Notes: generated by a model from the letters alone, not told the origin. A stretch of 57,422 nt of DNA from Acinetobacter sp. ANC 3929 (GCF_000369405.1 NZ_KB849996.1:1-57422), one strand, 5' to 3'; positions 34,794 through 47,069 are shown, numbered from the stretch's first letter. Made by a program: numbers and translations.

Positions 34794-36149
34794 TTATTTC
34801 CCAATACAGAACGAACCAAAAATCTTACCCAGCAGATCATCAGCACTAAAATCACCTGTGATTTCACCCAATGCATTTTGCGCCAAACGTAATGACTCTG
34901 CCACCAGCTCACCCGCATTAAATACCACAAGTTGCTCACGTGCTTCAGATAAATAGCGCTGAGTACGCTTCATTGCGTCTAAATGACGTGTTCGAGCAAT
35001 AAAGGTGTCTTCCTCAGGCTGGAAGCCAGCATGTGCTGTAACCGCCTCTATGAGCGCTTGAACACCCATCTCCTGTTTTGCAGAGACACTGATATGACGG
35101 AAGCCTTGATAATCACTTAACGCAGCATCCTGACCGGTTAAATCACATTTATTGCCAATCAATAGCAAACGTTTTGGCTCAAGATGCTCTGCAAAATATT
35201 CATGTGCCAATTGCAAAGGTTCATCTCCCTGATTTAGGTCATAAACCAATAGCAATAGATCCGCCTGTTCGATTTCCTTGATGGCACGACGAATACCTTC
35301 TTGCTCAACGATATCGCCAGTTTCACGTAGACCAGCAGTATCGGTTAGGGTAATTGGCAAACCATTTAAACTGATCTTTTCATGCAACACATCACGAGTA
35401 GTACCCGCGATATCAGTCACGATCGCGCGCTCATGCCCAGCCAATGCATTTAACAAACTGGATTTGCCTGCATTCGGTTTACCTGCAATCACCACCTGTA
35501 AACCTTCACGTAGCAATTGGCCTTGGCGTGCAGATTGCTGTACTGCTTGAACTGAATCCTGTACATCATCTAGCAAGGCTAAAATCTTACCATCGGCAAG
35601 AAAATCAATTTCTTCTTCTGGGAAATCAATGGCCGCTTCAACATGCAAACGTAAGTGAATCAATTTTTCTAAAACGGTATTAATTTTGGTTGAGAATGCA
35701 CCTTGCAAAGAGCGGACCGCAGAACGTGCTGCAGCTTGTGAAGTCGCATCAATCAGATCGGCAATTGCTTCTGCTTGTACCAAATCCATCTTGCCATTTT
35801 CAAAGGCACGCATGGAAAACTCACCCGCTTTTGCAGCAGTCGCGCCCAAATCGAGTAAACGTGCTAGCAAAGCATTTTGGATGACAGGACCACCATGCCC
35901 CTGTAATTCCACCACATCTTCACCCGTAAACGAATGTGGGTTAGGGAAACACAATACAATCCCTTCATCCATCACCGAGCCATCGGCATCACAAAACTGA
36001 CGGAAGCCAGCTACTCGTGCAGCAGGAAGTTTTTTCTGGGTTAGTTGTTCTGCTATCGCATAGGCTTTCGGTCCAGAGAGTCGAATCACCCCCACACCAC
36101 CACGACCTAATGGGGTAGCAATCGCAGCAATAGTGGTTTGATGTTGCAT
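34794..36149 (-). CDS. mnmE: MnmE, tRNA modification GTPase
   Basis: With MnmG, makes the 5-carboxymethylaminomethyl modification of wobble uridine in tRNA. The 451-residue protein begins QTTIAAIATPLGRGGVGVIRLSG, has the N-terminal folate-binding domain, a helical domain and an inserted GTPase domain (GKPNAGKSS, DTAG, NKCD, SAK), and ends with the catalytic CIGK. The ATG at 36149 follows AGGTG; the frame is open to 36206. It is part of the conserved yidC-mnmE block next to the origin. Confidence 0.97.
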   Translation of the reverse strand: MQHQTTIAAIATPLGRGGVGVIRLSGPKAYAIAEQLTQKKLPAARVAGFRQFCDADGSVMDEGIVLCFPNPHSFTGEDVVELQGHGGPVIQNALLARLLDLGATAAKAGEFSMRAFENGKMDLVQAEAIADLIDATSQAAARSAVRSLQGAFSTKINTVLEKLIHLRLHVEAAIDFPEEEIDFLADGKILALLDDVQDSVQAVQQSARQGQLLREGLQVVIAGKPNAGKSSLLNALAGHERAIVTDIAGTTRDVLHEKISLNGLPITLTDTAGLRETGDIVEQEGIRRAIKEIEQADLLLLVYDLNQGDEPLQLAHEYFAEHLEPKRLLLIGNKCDLTGQDAALSDYQGFRHISVSAKQEMGVQALIEAVTAHAGFQPEEDTFIARTRHLDAMKRTQRYLSEAREQLVVFNAGELVAESLRLAQNALGEITGDFSADDLLGKIFGSFCIGK

Positions 36150-36263
36150 GTTAAATTCACCTAAAAACAAGCGGGGTATACAATGGATAACCCTAAATAC
36201 AGACAAAGAAAAATCCGCCTAAGATTACCATCTTAAGCGGATTTATTCAGTAAAAGTTCGAAC

Positions 36264-38021
36264 TTAAGCGCTCGGCTCAACCTTGTTGAGACGGTCTTTT
36301 TCGACACCTTTGTTAATAAACCATTGTTGCAAAATGGTAATACTGTTGTTGACGATCCAGTAAAGCACGAGGCCCGCAGGGAAGAACAACATGAATACCG
36401 TAAACATGATTGGCATGATACGGAATACTTTTGCCTGCATTGGATCAGTTGGCTGTGGGTTCAACATTTGCTGAACGAACATGGTCACACCCATGATCAA
36501 CGGCAAGATAAACCATGGATCCATTGCTGATAAATCTTGAATCCAGCCTAACCATGGTGCATGACGGAGTTCAACAGATTCCATCAATACCCAGTACAAG
36601 GCCAAGAAAATCGGCATTTGTAACAATAACGGCAAGCAACCAGACAATGGATTGACTTGTTCACGCTTGTATAACGCCATCATTTCTTGCGAGAAACGCA
36701 TACGGTCTTCACCAAATTCTTCTTTCATGCGTTGCATTTCAGGTGCAATCACGCGCATTTTCGCCATTGAGCGATAACTTTTTGAAGAAAGTGGCCATAA
36801 AATCAGTTTCACCAAGATCGTCAATAGAATGATTGACCAACCCCAGTTACCAATGATGTTATGGAAGAATTGCAAACCTAAGAATAACAATTTAGCAATT
36901 GGCCATAACCAACCATAATCTACAGTTTGGTTTAAACCATCTGCCAAATCTTTTAGTTCAGACTGAACTTTTGGACCAGAATAAAGCTTAGCATCCACTT
37001 CCATTGACGTACCCGCTGGTACATTAATCACTGGAGAAGTGAAGCCCATGATATTCATGTGATCAGCAGACTGACGAGATTCCAACTTAGCAACATAGGG
37101 CTGACCATCAGCTTGAGTAAGTTTTAAATTCCCAGGAATCCAAGCACTTACAAAATAATGCTGAACGATAGCAACCCAGCCACCTTTTGCATCAACATTC
37201 AGTTTTTCATCATTAAAATTAGTAAATTTTAACTTGTTATAGTGCGCATCAGGTGCGCCCCAAGCGCCACCCAGATAGGTTCCCAAAGTGAAAATACCTT
37301 GCGAAGATTTACCTGGATCGTCTGAATTATCACGCTTTAACTGACCAAACATTTGCCCTTGCCAGTTTTGCTGACTACGGTTAATGACTTGGTGTTTTAC
37401 CGTAATCGGATAATCACCCTGCGTGAAGGTGAACGATTTGATCACTTCTACGCCTTCTGGTGTTTTAAATACCAACGGCACAGTCAAAACTTGATGTGTT
37501 TTGCCATCTTTCGATGCGACGCTTTTTGCATCCGCCAAAGTATATGCTGTTTTTTCAACATCATACATTGGACGACCACTACGGCTGCTATCAGGTCCAT
37601 TTAAACCAATTAAGCCAGATTGAGCGACGTAAGTACGTTTCGCATCACTTTCCAGCATAACAAAAGGTTTTTCGCTGTCTTTGCTTTCATCGTGGCTTAA
37701 CAATTCAATACGAACAATATCACCACCCTTTGGATTGATCCAAAGATGATAAAGATCAGTTTGTACTGAAATCAATTGCTGACTCACAGAAGGCGTTTCT
37801 GTGGTTTGTGATGCAGTCACATTTGCTTGTGGCAAGTCTGAAGCCGCTGTTGCATTTTGAGCATTTGGCAAATCTGCAGATACGTCATGCGCACTTACAA
37901 CAGCCGCTTGTTGTTGCGGAGCTGGTGTCGCATGACCGTAATCTTTTTGCCAAGCCAAAATAAGCAAATATGCGGTAACAAACATGGCTCCAAGAATTGC
38001 AAATCTGGCCCATTGTTGCAT
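36264..38021 (-). CDS. yidC: YidC membrane protein insertase
   Basis: Inserts and folds inner-membrane proteins with or without SecYEG. The 585-residue protein has an N-terminal membrane anchor, a large periplasmic domain (about 60-345) with the DYPITVKHQVINRS region, and a conserved core of five helices including WSIILLTILVKLILWPL and LLLQMPIFLALYWVLMESVELRHAP. It lies six bases after yidD and belongs to the rpmH-rnpA-yidD-yidC run. Confidence 0.97.
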   Translation of the reverse strand: MQQWARFAILGAMFVTAYLLILAWQKDYGHATPAPQQQAAVVSAHDVSADLPNAQNATAASDLPQANVTASQTTETPSVSQQLISVQTDLYHLWINPKGGDIVRIELLSHDESKDSEKPFVMLESDAKRTYVAQSGLIGLNGPDSSRSGRPMYDVEKTAYTLADAKSVASKDGKTHQVLTVPLVFKTPEGVEVIKSFTFTQGDYPITVKHQVINRSQQNWQGQMFGQLKRDNSDDPGKSSQGIFTLGTYLGGAWGAPDAHYNKLKFTNFNDEKLNVDAKGGWVAIVQHYFVSAWIPGNLKLTQADGQPYVAKLESRQSADHMNIMGFTSPVINVPAGTSMEVDAKLYSGPKVQSELKDLADGLNQTVDYGWLWPIAKLLFLGLQFFHNIIGNWGWSIILLTILVKLILWPLSSKSYRSMAKMRVIAPEMQRMKEEFGEDRMRFSQEMMALYKREQVNPLSGCLPLLLQMPIFLALYWVLMESVELRHAPWLGWIQDLSAMDPWFILPLIMGVTMFVQQMLNPQPTDPMQAKVFRIMPIMFTVFMLFFPAGLVLYWIVNNSITILQQWFINKGVEKDRLNKVEPSA

Positions 38022-38026
38022 ATCTA

Positions 38027-38347
38027 TTATCCCAAATGGTTAGAGAGATTTTGCTTGAATAAACGATCACGAAAGGGTACAGCAACGTGATGCATTTGAG
38101 AATCTATTTGATGAAACGAAATAAAACGAAGTGCTTTGCGTGGAACTGGATCGTAGCCTGAACCACCCCATGGATGACAACGGCAAATTCGCTTCGTCGA
38201 AAGCCATACACCTTTTGCTGCACCATGTGTCTGCAGTGCTTCAATTGCATATTGAGAGCAAGTGGGAATATAGCGACAACGAGGACCCAATAAGGGACTA
38301 ATTGCGATTTGGTAACATCTTATCAACCAATGTAGTAAACGTACCAT
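38027..38347 (-). CDS. yidD: YidD, membrane insertion efficiency factor
   Basis: A 106-residue member of the YidD family, with the diagnostic [16 protein letters not shown] and [17 protein letters not shown] segments and Cys residues typical of the family. The N-terminal hydrophobic [18 protein letters not shown] fits a peripheral membrane protein that helps insertion by YidC. The C-terminal tail (after DPVP) is unusually long and basic. It lies 9 bases after rnpA. Confidence 0.95.
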   Translation of the reverse strand: MVRLLHWLIRCYQIAISPLLGPRCRYIPTCSQYAIEALQTHGAAKGVWLSTKRICRCHPWGGSGYDPVPRKALRFISFHQIDSQMHHVAVPFRDRLFKQNLSNHLG

Positions 38348-38356
38348 TGGAGATCT

Positions 38357-38752
38357 CTAATTTTGGAGGGATGTCACAACGACTTTAGAATGCTTCTTTG
38401 CTAAGCGTTGTAATTTTTGCCAAGCAAAATCTAATTGTTGATGTAATTCTTGATTTGCGATTGCTTCTATACCAACTTTAGGCATCACCACAATATCGAT
38501 ATCAGCATTAAATTGCGCTTGATGTAAGCGAAAGCTCTCCCGAGCAAGACGTTTTATTCGATTTCGTTCATGCGCACGGCGCACCTTTTTTTTAGCAACG
38601 ACAATACCCAAACGGCTTTTCGGCTGTTCGGTTAATTTTGCTAAAAAAAGGAAATGGGGCTGATGCACTTTAAAAAGCGCACCATCAAATACACTTTTAT
38701 AATCTGCAGCACAACGAATACGAGATTCAGTGCCAAAACTGTAAAGTGTCAT
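38357..38752 (-). CDS. rnpA: RnpA, protein subunit of RNase P
   Basis: Protein subunit of RNase P, which matures tRNA 5' ends. The 131-residue basic protein has the RNA-binding signature [16 protein letters not shown], preceded by [19 protein letters not shown] 38752 is preferred over the GTG at 38755. It follows rpmH by 27 bp and precedes yidD, as in most bacteria. The RNA subunit is not in this window. Confidence 0.96.
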   Translation of the reverse strand: MTLYSFGTESRIRCAADYKSVFDGALFKVHQPHFLFLAKLTEQPKSRLGIVVAKKKVRRAHERNRIKRLARESFRLHQAQFNADIDIVVMPKVGIEAIANQELHQQLDFAWQKLQRLAKKHSKVVVTSLQN

Positions 38753-38779
38753 CACCCAAGTCTGGTCAGCTTAACAGTA

Positions 38780-38914
38780 TTAAACAGTTAAGCTATGACG
38801 ACCTTTTGCACGACGACGAGCTAAAACTTGACGACCAGCTTTTGTTGCCATACGAGCACGGAAACCATGAACACGCTTACGCTTTAATTCAGATGGTTGG
38901 AAAGTACGTTTCAT
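38780..38914 (-). CDS. rpmH: RpmH, 50S ribosomal protein L34
   Basis: A 44-residue, very basic protein: [18 protein letters not shown] through [21 protein letters not shown] is a full L34. GGGAG lies just before the ATG at 38914. First gene of the rpmH-rnpA-yidD-yidC block, with oriC directly upstream. Confidence 0.98.
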
Positions 38915-39120
38915 ATCGAAACTCCCAAAAATGATCTTTCTATAAAGGTCCGCGATTTTATGGTGCAAAGCTCAGTCTGTCAATGGGAAATCAAAATCTT
39001 TACATTTTGTTTGTTCTGTTTGACATCAGTAGAGAACCGCGAATGTTGTCTAGTTAATTGAAAACAAAAAATATACACATGCTATCTATTTAAATTATAT
39101 CAATATTACGCTATATTCAC

Positions 39121-39585
39121 ACCTTAACCACAAGCTTATCAACAATTCATTTTGGATTTTAAATTTAATTCTTGGATTTTGAATTTAAATTTCGATATGC
39201 TCAGTTATCCACAATTCGAGTAACCCCTATAAGTAAATTCAAATTTTAAAATTTAAATTTATTACTATTAGGGAGGGTTTATTCTGTGGAAAGGCACGTT
39301 TTTTTATAAATAAACATATAGTTACTTTGTGGATAACCATGTTTTTATTAATTTTATAATTTGTGGATAACTTCTTGGTTAAAACTATCCACAGCTTGTG
39401 CAAAAAGTTATGCACATGTGGTTTTAAATTTGAATTTATAAACGATTGCTTTCTTTTTCAGCAAAAGTCCCATAAATTTGCCTGACAGATGTGGATAACT
39501 TGGTTAGAATGGCGACCCCTTCGAAAGATGGGGATAGCGGTTTCTTTGTTTTTGAATTTAAAAAATGGATATATAGGGGATGCAC
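39121..39585. other. oriC: oriC, chromosome replication origin
   Basis: The gap between rpmH and dnaA carries eight DnaA-box sequences. Boxes TTATCCACA or its complement are at 39205..39213, 39328..39336, 39362..39370 and 39490..39498. TTATGCACA is at 39408..39416. Single-mismatch boxes are at 39136..39144 and 39385..39393; a partial box is at about 39285. AT-rich runs at 39299..39326 and 39338..39362 are candidate unwinding elements. TTTRAATTYAAA-type palindromes occur at 39158, 39178, 39252, 39423/39429 and 39551. Location beside dnaA supports the assignment. Confidence 0.92.
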
Positions 39586-40980
39586 ATGCTCTGGACAGAC
39601 TGCTTAACTCGCTTGCGACAAGAGCTCTCTGACAACGTCTTTGCGATGTGGATTCGTCCTTTGGTTGCTGAAGAGGTTGACGGTGTGATGCGTTTATATG
39701 CACCCAACCCATATTGGACACGTTATATTCAAGACAACCATTTAGAGTTGATTTCAATTCTTGCTGAGCAATTATCGGAAGGCCGAGTACGTCAGGTTGA
39801 AATCTTGGTTGATTCACGTCCAGGTACCATTTTGTCGTCTCATGAGCAACCTGCAACCACGACAGCTGCTTTAACCACACAAGTTTCTGTTCCAACAAAA
39901 GTCAAAAAAGAATCAGATTTAGTACAACCCAGTCAAAATGTCAGCAAAATACCTAAGAAAAGACAGTTAAATTCCCTATTTACTTTCTCACTCTTTGTGG
40001 AAGGTCGCTCTAACCAGATGGCTGCTGAAACATGTCGTAAGGTTTTAACCCAATTAGGGGCATCGCAGCACAACCCTTTATTTTTATATGGCCCAACAGG
40101 TCTGGGTAAAACACATTTAATGCAAGCTGTGGGAAATGCTTTATTACAAGCAAAACCGAATGCGCGCGTGATGTACATGACCTCAGAAAGTTTTGTACAA
40201 GATTTTGTGAGTTCTTTACAAAAAGGTAAGGTTGAAGAATTTAAGAAAAATTGTCGTTCTTTAGATTTGTTATTGGTCGATGATATTCATTTGCTCGCTG
40301 GTAAAGAAGCTAGTTTGGTTGAGTTTTTCTATACATTCAACGCTTTACTTGATGAGTCTAAACAAATTATTTTAACTTCAGATCGTTATCCAAAAGAACT
40401 CACCGAACTTGATCCTCGTTTAGTCTCTCGTTTTTCTTGGGGTTTATCTGTTGGTGTTGAGCCACCAGATATTGAAACTCGAATTGAGATTTTGCTGAAA
40501 AAAGCTGAAAACAGTGGCGTTGATTTACCACGTAATTGTGCTTTATTTATTGCTCAACAAGTCGTTGCCAATGTGCGTGAGCTTGAAGGTGCCCTGAATA
40601 AAGTGGTGGCGATTTCACGTTTCAAAGGTACTGTCATTGACCTCGATGTGGTGCGTGAATCTTTAAAAGATGTATTGGCGATTCGTGCACGGACCATTAG
40701 TGTGGAAAATATTCAGCGTGTGGTGAGTGAATATTTCCGCATTCCACTGAAAGAATTGGTTGGACCAAAACGTACTCGTATTTATGCGCGCCCGCGTCAG
40801 TTAGCCATGGGGCTTGCACGCGAATTAACTGGAGACAGTTTTCCTGAAATTGGGATGGCCTTCGGTGGTCGTGACCACAGTACCGTGATGCATGCTTGTG
40901 AAAAAGTCACAAGTTTGCGTGAAGAAGATCCAATTTTTAATGAAGACTATAAAAATCTCCTTCGTTTGCTGCAAAGTTAA
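39586..40980 (+). CDS. dnaA: DnaA, replication initiator
   Basis: ATP-dependent initiator that binds oriC boxes and opens the duplex. The 464-residue protein has the N-terminal oligomerisation domain (LWTDCLTRLRQELSDNVFAMWIRPL), a variable linker (about 80-128), the AAA+ domain with Walker A GPTGLGKTH (about 169-177) and LLLVDDIHLL, and the C-terminal DNA-binding GGRDHSTVMHACEKV. ATG 39586 is favoured because AGGGG lies at a normal distance; ATG 39580 would add two residues. A palindrome at 39551..39562 and the DnaA boxes upstream allow autoregulation. Confidence 0.98.
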   Translation: MLWTDCLTRLRQELSDNVFAMWIRPLVAEEVDGVMRLYAPNPYWTRYIQDNHLELISILAEQLSEGRVRQVEILVDSRPGTILSSHEQPATTTAALTTQVSVPTKVKKESDLVQPSQNVSKIPKKRQLNSLFTFSLFVEGRSNQMAAETCRKVLTQLGASQHNPLFLYGPTGLGKTHLMQAVGNALLQAKPNARVMYMTSESFVQDFVSSLQKGKVEEFKKNCRSLDLLLVDDIHLLAGKEASLVEFFYTFNALLDESKQIILTSDRYPKELTELDPRLVSRFSWGLSVGVEPPDIETRIEILLKKAENSGVDLPRNCALFIAQQVVANVRELEGALNKVVAISRFKGTVIDLDVVRESLKDVLAIRARTISVENIQRVVSEYFRIPLKELVGPKRTRIYARPRQLAMGLARELTGDSFPEIGMAFGGRDHSTVMHACEKVTSLREEDPIFNEDYKNLLRLLQS

Positions 40981-41019
40981 TTTTAGGCGTCGTGATATTT
41001 GATCTTTGCGATGAAAATA

Positions 41020-41043
41020 GGGCTGAATCAAGAAAATCAGCCC
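41020..41043 (+). terminator. Hairpin between dnaA and dnaN (weak)
   Basis: GGGCTGA..TCAGCCC stem with a 10-base loop lies after the dnaA stop, without a T run. It may only attenuate or protect the dnaA message. Confidence 0.35.
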
Positions 41044-41266
41044 AATAAATATCTATTCATTGGTAAGCTGTTTAATACGATCTTAGTGTCATTGAGCCAT
41101 TTTTCATGCAAAAACAAGGCACAACCTTCTTTACTTGAATCCGCAAAAGTGAATTGGGGGATTAAATGTCAATAGACCCTGCTTTCAGAGTTGCAAACTG
41201 CTTTTAAGTGCAGCATAGTACACTGCTAACATTCATATCAGCTTCTGTTGTAAGAGGAATAAAATC

Positions 41267-42415
41267 GTGCGTTTGAAAATCGCTAAAGAAAGTTTAGTCA
41301 ATGTTTTATCACATGTGGTGGGGGCTGTTGAACGTCGCCACACCTTGAATATTCTTTCAAATGTTAAAATTCAAACCACCCAACAGGCCTTAACGATTAC
41401 GGGTTCTGATTTAGAAGTTGAATTGGTTGCAAGCACAACGTTAGCTGATGGCGCTTGTTTAGAAGCAGGTGAAACAACGGTTCCTGCACGTAAATTAGTC
41501 GAAATTTGTAAATCTCTTCCAACAGCAGCCTTGATTGATTTGCAGATTACAGAAGACCAACGCTGTATCTTAAAATCGGGCAATAGCCGTTTTGTTTTAG
41601 GTACCCTTCCAGCTGAAGATTATCCATTGTTGACCACTGAAAATAGTCAGGGGACACAGGTTCAGGTAACGCAGCGCGAATTGAAGCGATTATTTGAAAA
41701 AACAGCCTTTGCAATGGCTGTACAAGATGTTCGTTTTTATTTGACTGGTACTTTGTTAGAAATTGATCAAAATCAATTGCGTACAGTAACAACTGATGGA
41801 CATCGTCTAGCTTTGTGTGAAGTGTTAGCTTCATCTACAGCAGCATCACCAATGCAGGCAATTGTCCCACGTAAGGCGGTTGGTGAATTACAACGTTTAC
41901 TGAGTATTGAAGATGAACAGTTGACCCTGTTGATTGGACGCGAATTGTTGAATGTCACGATTAATACGCCAAGCCGCGATAAAGAGCAGGGTGATATTAC
42001 TGTGCGTTTCACTACCAAACTAATCGATGGAAAGTTCCCTGATTATCGTCGTGTGATTCCTAAAAATGGTGATAAGCATGTCTTTATTGCACACGATGTA
42101 TTCAAGCAATCTTTACAACGTGTTGCTATTTTAAGTAATGAAAAACTTCGTGGTGTTTTCTTGAATTTTAATCAAGATTCATTGCAGTTGCGTGCTAATA
42201 ACCCAGAACAAGATGAAGCAGTCGAAGATATTGCAATTCAATATCAAGATGCACCTTTAGAAATGTCATTTAATGCGCAATATATCCTTGAAGTACTTGG
42301 TGTACTGGATGGTGATGACGTGAAAATGAGCATGAGTGAAGCCAATCAATCTGTACTTGTTCAAGATCCAGCGCATCCTGATCAAACTTATGTCGTGATG
42401 CCAATGCGAGTTTAA
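41267..42415 (+). CDS. dnaN: DnaN, DNA polymerase III beta sliding clamp
   Basis: Ring-shaped sliding clamp that tethers polymerase III to DNA. The 382-residue protein starts MRLKIAKESLVNVLSHVVGAVERRHTLN with a GTG codon at 41267 (AGAGGA upstream). It shows the RKAVGELQRLL and ANNPEQDEAVEDI segments and ends PTYVVMPMRV-like, the clamp C-terminus. It lies 286 bp after dnaA and 24 bp before recF. Confidence 0.98.
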   Translation: MRLKIAKESLVNVLSHVVGAVERRHTLNILSNVKIQTTQQALTITGSDLEVELVASTTLADGACLEAGETTVPARKLVEICKSLPTAALIDLQITEDQRCILKSGNSRFVLGTLPAEDYPLLTTENSQGTQVQVTQRELKRLFEKTAFAMAVQDVRFYLTGTLLEIDQNQLRTVTTDGHRLALCEVLASSTAASPMQAIVPRKAVGELQRLLSIEDEQLTLLIGRELLNVTINTPSRDKEQGDITVRFTTKLIDGKFPDYRRVIPKNGDKHVFIAHDVFKQSLQRVAILSNEKLRGVFLNFNQDSLQLRANNPEQDEAVEDIAIQYQDAPLEMSFNAQYILEVLGVLDGDDVKMSMSEANQSVLVQDPAHPDQTYVVMPMRV

Positions 42416-42438
42416 TGACGAGATTTGAGTTTTAAAGC

Positions 42439-43521
42439 ATGCAAATCACGCGTTTAAATATCGAACGTGTACGTAATTTAAAGACGGTTGCACTCCATGA
42501 GTTGCAACCGTTTAATATTTTTTACGGCGCAAATGGTTCTGGAAAAACTTCAGTTTTAGAGTCGATTCATTTACTGGCAACAGGGCGTTCATTTCGTACT
42601 CACATTCCAAAACATTACATTCAATATGAAGCAGGGGATGCGATTGTTTTTGCGCAATCGGCCAGTGAACGTATTGGTATGCAAAAGTTGGCTTCGGGTG
42701 AACAGGTGATTAAAGTCAATGGCGACACCATTGCGACACAAGGTCAGCTGGCAAAGTTATTGCCTTTACAGCATATTGACCCACAAAGTACGGATATTAT
42801 TGACCACGGCGCAAAGCCAAGGCGACAGTTGCTAGACTGGTTGATGTTCCACGTGGAACCTGAGTTCTACTTTGCATGGCAATACTATTCTCGCGCACTC
42901 AAACAACGTAACAGTTTGCTCAAGACACGGCGTAATTTGACTTTGGCTGATTTAGAGCCTTGGAATAAAATGCTGAGTGATTATGGCGAAATGCTGCACT
43001 CACAACGGGTCAGTATTGTTGAGCAATGGAACCAATTTTTCCATGAAGATTTAAAACAACTTCTACCCGATCTTGAGATAGAACTGGAATACAATCCAGG
43101 TTTTCATACTGAGCAAGGTCTACTTCAGGACTTGATTCAACAGCATCAAAAAGACCTTGATCGGCGCTACACTGAGTATGGGCCGCATCGCGCTGATTTA
43201 CGTTTAAAAACGCCTTTTGGCAATGCGGATGATGTGTTATCTCGCGGACAAAAAAAGTTGTTAATCATGGCATTAAAACTGTCACAAATTGCAATGCTAC
43301 ATGCGAGTAATAAGGAAACTGTGGTATTATTAGATGATCTGACAGCAGAGTTAGATGAGACTGCACAGCAACGTTTAATTGAGCGATTGAGTCAGTTAGG
43401 AAGTCAAGTTTTTATGACCACCTTAGACCATGCGTCGGTATTAAAACACTTACAGGATTTGTCGATTTCTTTTCAATTATTCCATGTTGTTCACGGTCAA
43501 GTCAGTCTTGCTGCACCATAA
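42439..43521 (+). CDS. recF: RecF, recombination mediator ATPase
   Basis: SMC-like ATPase that with RecO and RecR loads RecA at gaps. The 360-residue protein begins [36 protein letters not shown] (Walker A), contains [17 protein letters not shown] (signature) and [13 protein letters not shown] (Walker B). A parS-like sequence lies within the coding region (42845..42860) without disturbing the frame. It is the third gene of the dnaA-dnaN-recF-gyrB block. Confidence 0.97.
   Translation: MQITRLNIERVRNLKTVALHELQPFNIFYGANGSGKTSVLESIHLLATGRSFRTHIPKHYIQYEAGDAIVFAQSASERIGMQKLASGEQVIKVNGDTIATQGQLAKLLPLQHIDPQSTDIIDHGAKPRRQLLDWLMFHVEPEFYFAWQYYSRALKQRNSLLKTRRNLTLADLEPWNKMLSDYGEMLHSQRVSIVEQWNQFFHEDLKQLLPDLEIELEYNPGFHTEQGLLQDLIQQHQKDLDRRYTEYGPHRADLRLKTPFGNADDVLSRGQKKLLIMALKLSQIAMLHASNKETVVLLDDLTAELDETAQQRLIERLSQLGSQVFMTTLDHASVLKHLQDLSISFQLFHVVHGQVSLAAP
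42845..42860. promoter_or_regulatory. parS: parS-like site inside recF
   Basis: TGTTCCACGTGGAACC is a near-perfect palindrome with the TTCCACGTGGAA core, within recF codons encoding the MFHVEP stretch. It is 3.3 kb downstream of the dnaA start. Confidence 0.75.
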
Positions 43522-43558
43522 TTTTATTTTTCATCTTTAAATAGATCAATATTACTAG

Positions 43559-46036
<2,478 letters not shown>

Positions 46037-46066
46037 TTAGTTTAGGCATCAATACCAAACAAAATG

Positions 46067-46098
46067 GCTTATCTTTTACCTCACTGTAAAAGATAAGC
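46067..46098 (+). terminator. Hairpin after gyrB
   Basis: Perfect 13-bp arms (46067..46079 and 46086..46098, loop CTCACT). No T run follows, but the stem is strong. Its right arm overlaps the remnant gene at 46081..46311. Confidence 0.6.
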
Positions 46099-46311
46099 TC
46101 TCCGTCCTGAAACTAACAGGGGTGGCAGGGCAATAATTAGAAAAATAACATCTGCAATACCATCCATCAGCAGCATTCCAACAATCCTAAGACACTTAAT
46201 TTATTCCACAGTTGCATTATTAACTCCTTCTAGGCTTTTTTGCTGACGTTTTGCCCACCAGAACCATGCGCTATTTAAAATGATAAATAGGGTCAATAGC
46301 GGACAGAGATT
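46081..46311 (-). pseudogene. Remnant of small membrane-protein genes
   Basis: Read leftward from 46311, a 36-residue frame without a start (ending 46201) reads LCPLLTLFIILNSAWFWWAK and then a basic tail, like the end of a membrane protein. A second frame from ATG 46217 (MQLWNKLSVLGLLECC) stops after 16 codons at 46167. A shifted frame from ATG 46176 then continues for 31 codons as a hydrophobic segment (DGIADVIFLIIALPPLLV). A GGAG precedes the second frame. The pattern fits a small membrane-protein pair decayed by truncation and a frameshift. Identity unknown. Confidence 0.4.
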
Positions 46312-46381
46312 CTATAAGATATTTAAGGGCATGCTGCCGGAATTGCCAAAGTGCGGAGGTTGTGTCAGCTATTATTTTTTA

Positions 46382-46397
46382 CGTTCCACGTGAAACT
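46382..46397. promoter_or_regulatory. parS: parS-like site
   Basis: CGTTCCACGTGAAACT retains the central GTTCCACGTGAAAC shared with the parS consensus. It lies between the gene remnant and the terminator of dedA, 6.8 kb downstream of the dnaA start. Confidence 0.75.
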
Positions 46398-46417
46398 TTA
46401 CACGGAATGAAATGCTT

Positions 46418-46447
46418 AAAAAAAGGTAGCCGATGAAATCAGCTACC
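46418..46447 (-). terminator. DedA-gene terminator
   Basis: On the minus strand GGTAGC..GCTACC (46425..46447) is followed by seven T residues. Confidence 0.85.
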
Positions 46448-46511
46448 TATCAATGATCTATTTAAGCTTGAGTTGAATGAAACTTGAAATGAAGACTAGC
46501 CAAATAGTTGA

Positions 46512-47069
46512 TTAATTTTCAACAAAGTCGCTCACCTGAATTAATGCATGTCCAAACAAATAACCAGCCGTGACCAAAACACTGATCCAAAGCAAAGCAC
46601 CTAAAATGTTGTATACCACAAAGTGGCTATAATTCATGTTACTTGAACCTGCAGCCAACGGTGCAAATGAACGAGCAAAAGGAATAAAGCGAGCCAGTAG
46701 AATGGTTTTCCCACCGTGTTTTAAGAAGAACACATTGGTTTTTTGCAGGTATTCTTGCTTAATAAAGCGTGATTTAACATTGAAAATACGATCGCCAAAA
46801 TGACGGCCAATATGGTAATTCACCATATACCCCAATGCCGCAGCGAAAAACAGTAAGCTGATCATGTAGCCAAGATGCATGATTTCAACAACGGAGCATA
46901 ATGCCCCCACCGTCAATAACAGGCTGTCGCCAGGTAAAAAGAACATAAAAACAAAGGCGGTTTCTGAAAAAATAATCAGAAAGAGGATGAAATAAATCCA
47001 TAGGCCATATTCTTGAACCAAGACAGGCAAAATATGTTCAAAATTAAAAATAAAATCTAAAGAATTCAT
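46512..47069 (-). CDS. DedA-family inner membrane protein
   Basis: A 185-residue polytopic membrane protein of the DedA family. Characteristic segments are FSETAFVFMFFLPGDSLLLTVG, the glycine-rich NYHIGRHFGDRIF and the reentrant-loop FIPFARSFAPLAAGSSNMNYSHFVVYN. Relatives are implicated in undecaprenyl-phosphate or phospholipid flipping and envelope stress; the exact substrate here is unknown. The ATG at 47069 is used. It is the only gene of its unit, ending in a terminator. Confidence 0.88.
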   Translation of the reverse strand: MNSLDFIFNFEHILPVLVQEYGLWIYFILFLIIFSETAFVFMFFLPGDSLLLTVGALCSVVEIMHLGYMISLLFFAAALGYMVNYHIGRHFGDRIFNVKSRFIKQEYLQKTNVFFLKHGGKTILLARFIPFARSFAPLAAGSSNMNYSHFVVYNILGALLWISVLVTAGYLFGHALIQVSDFVEN

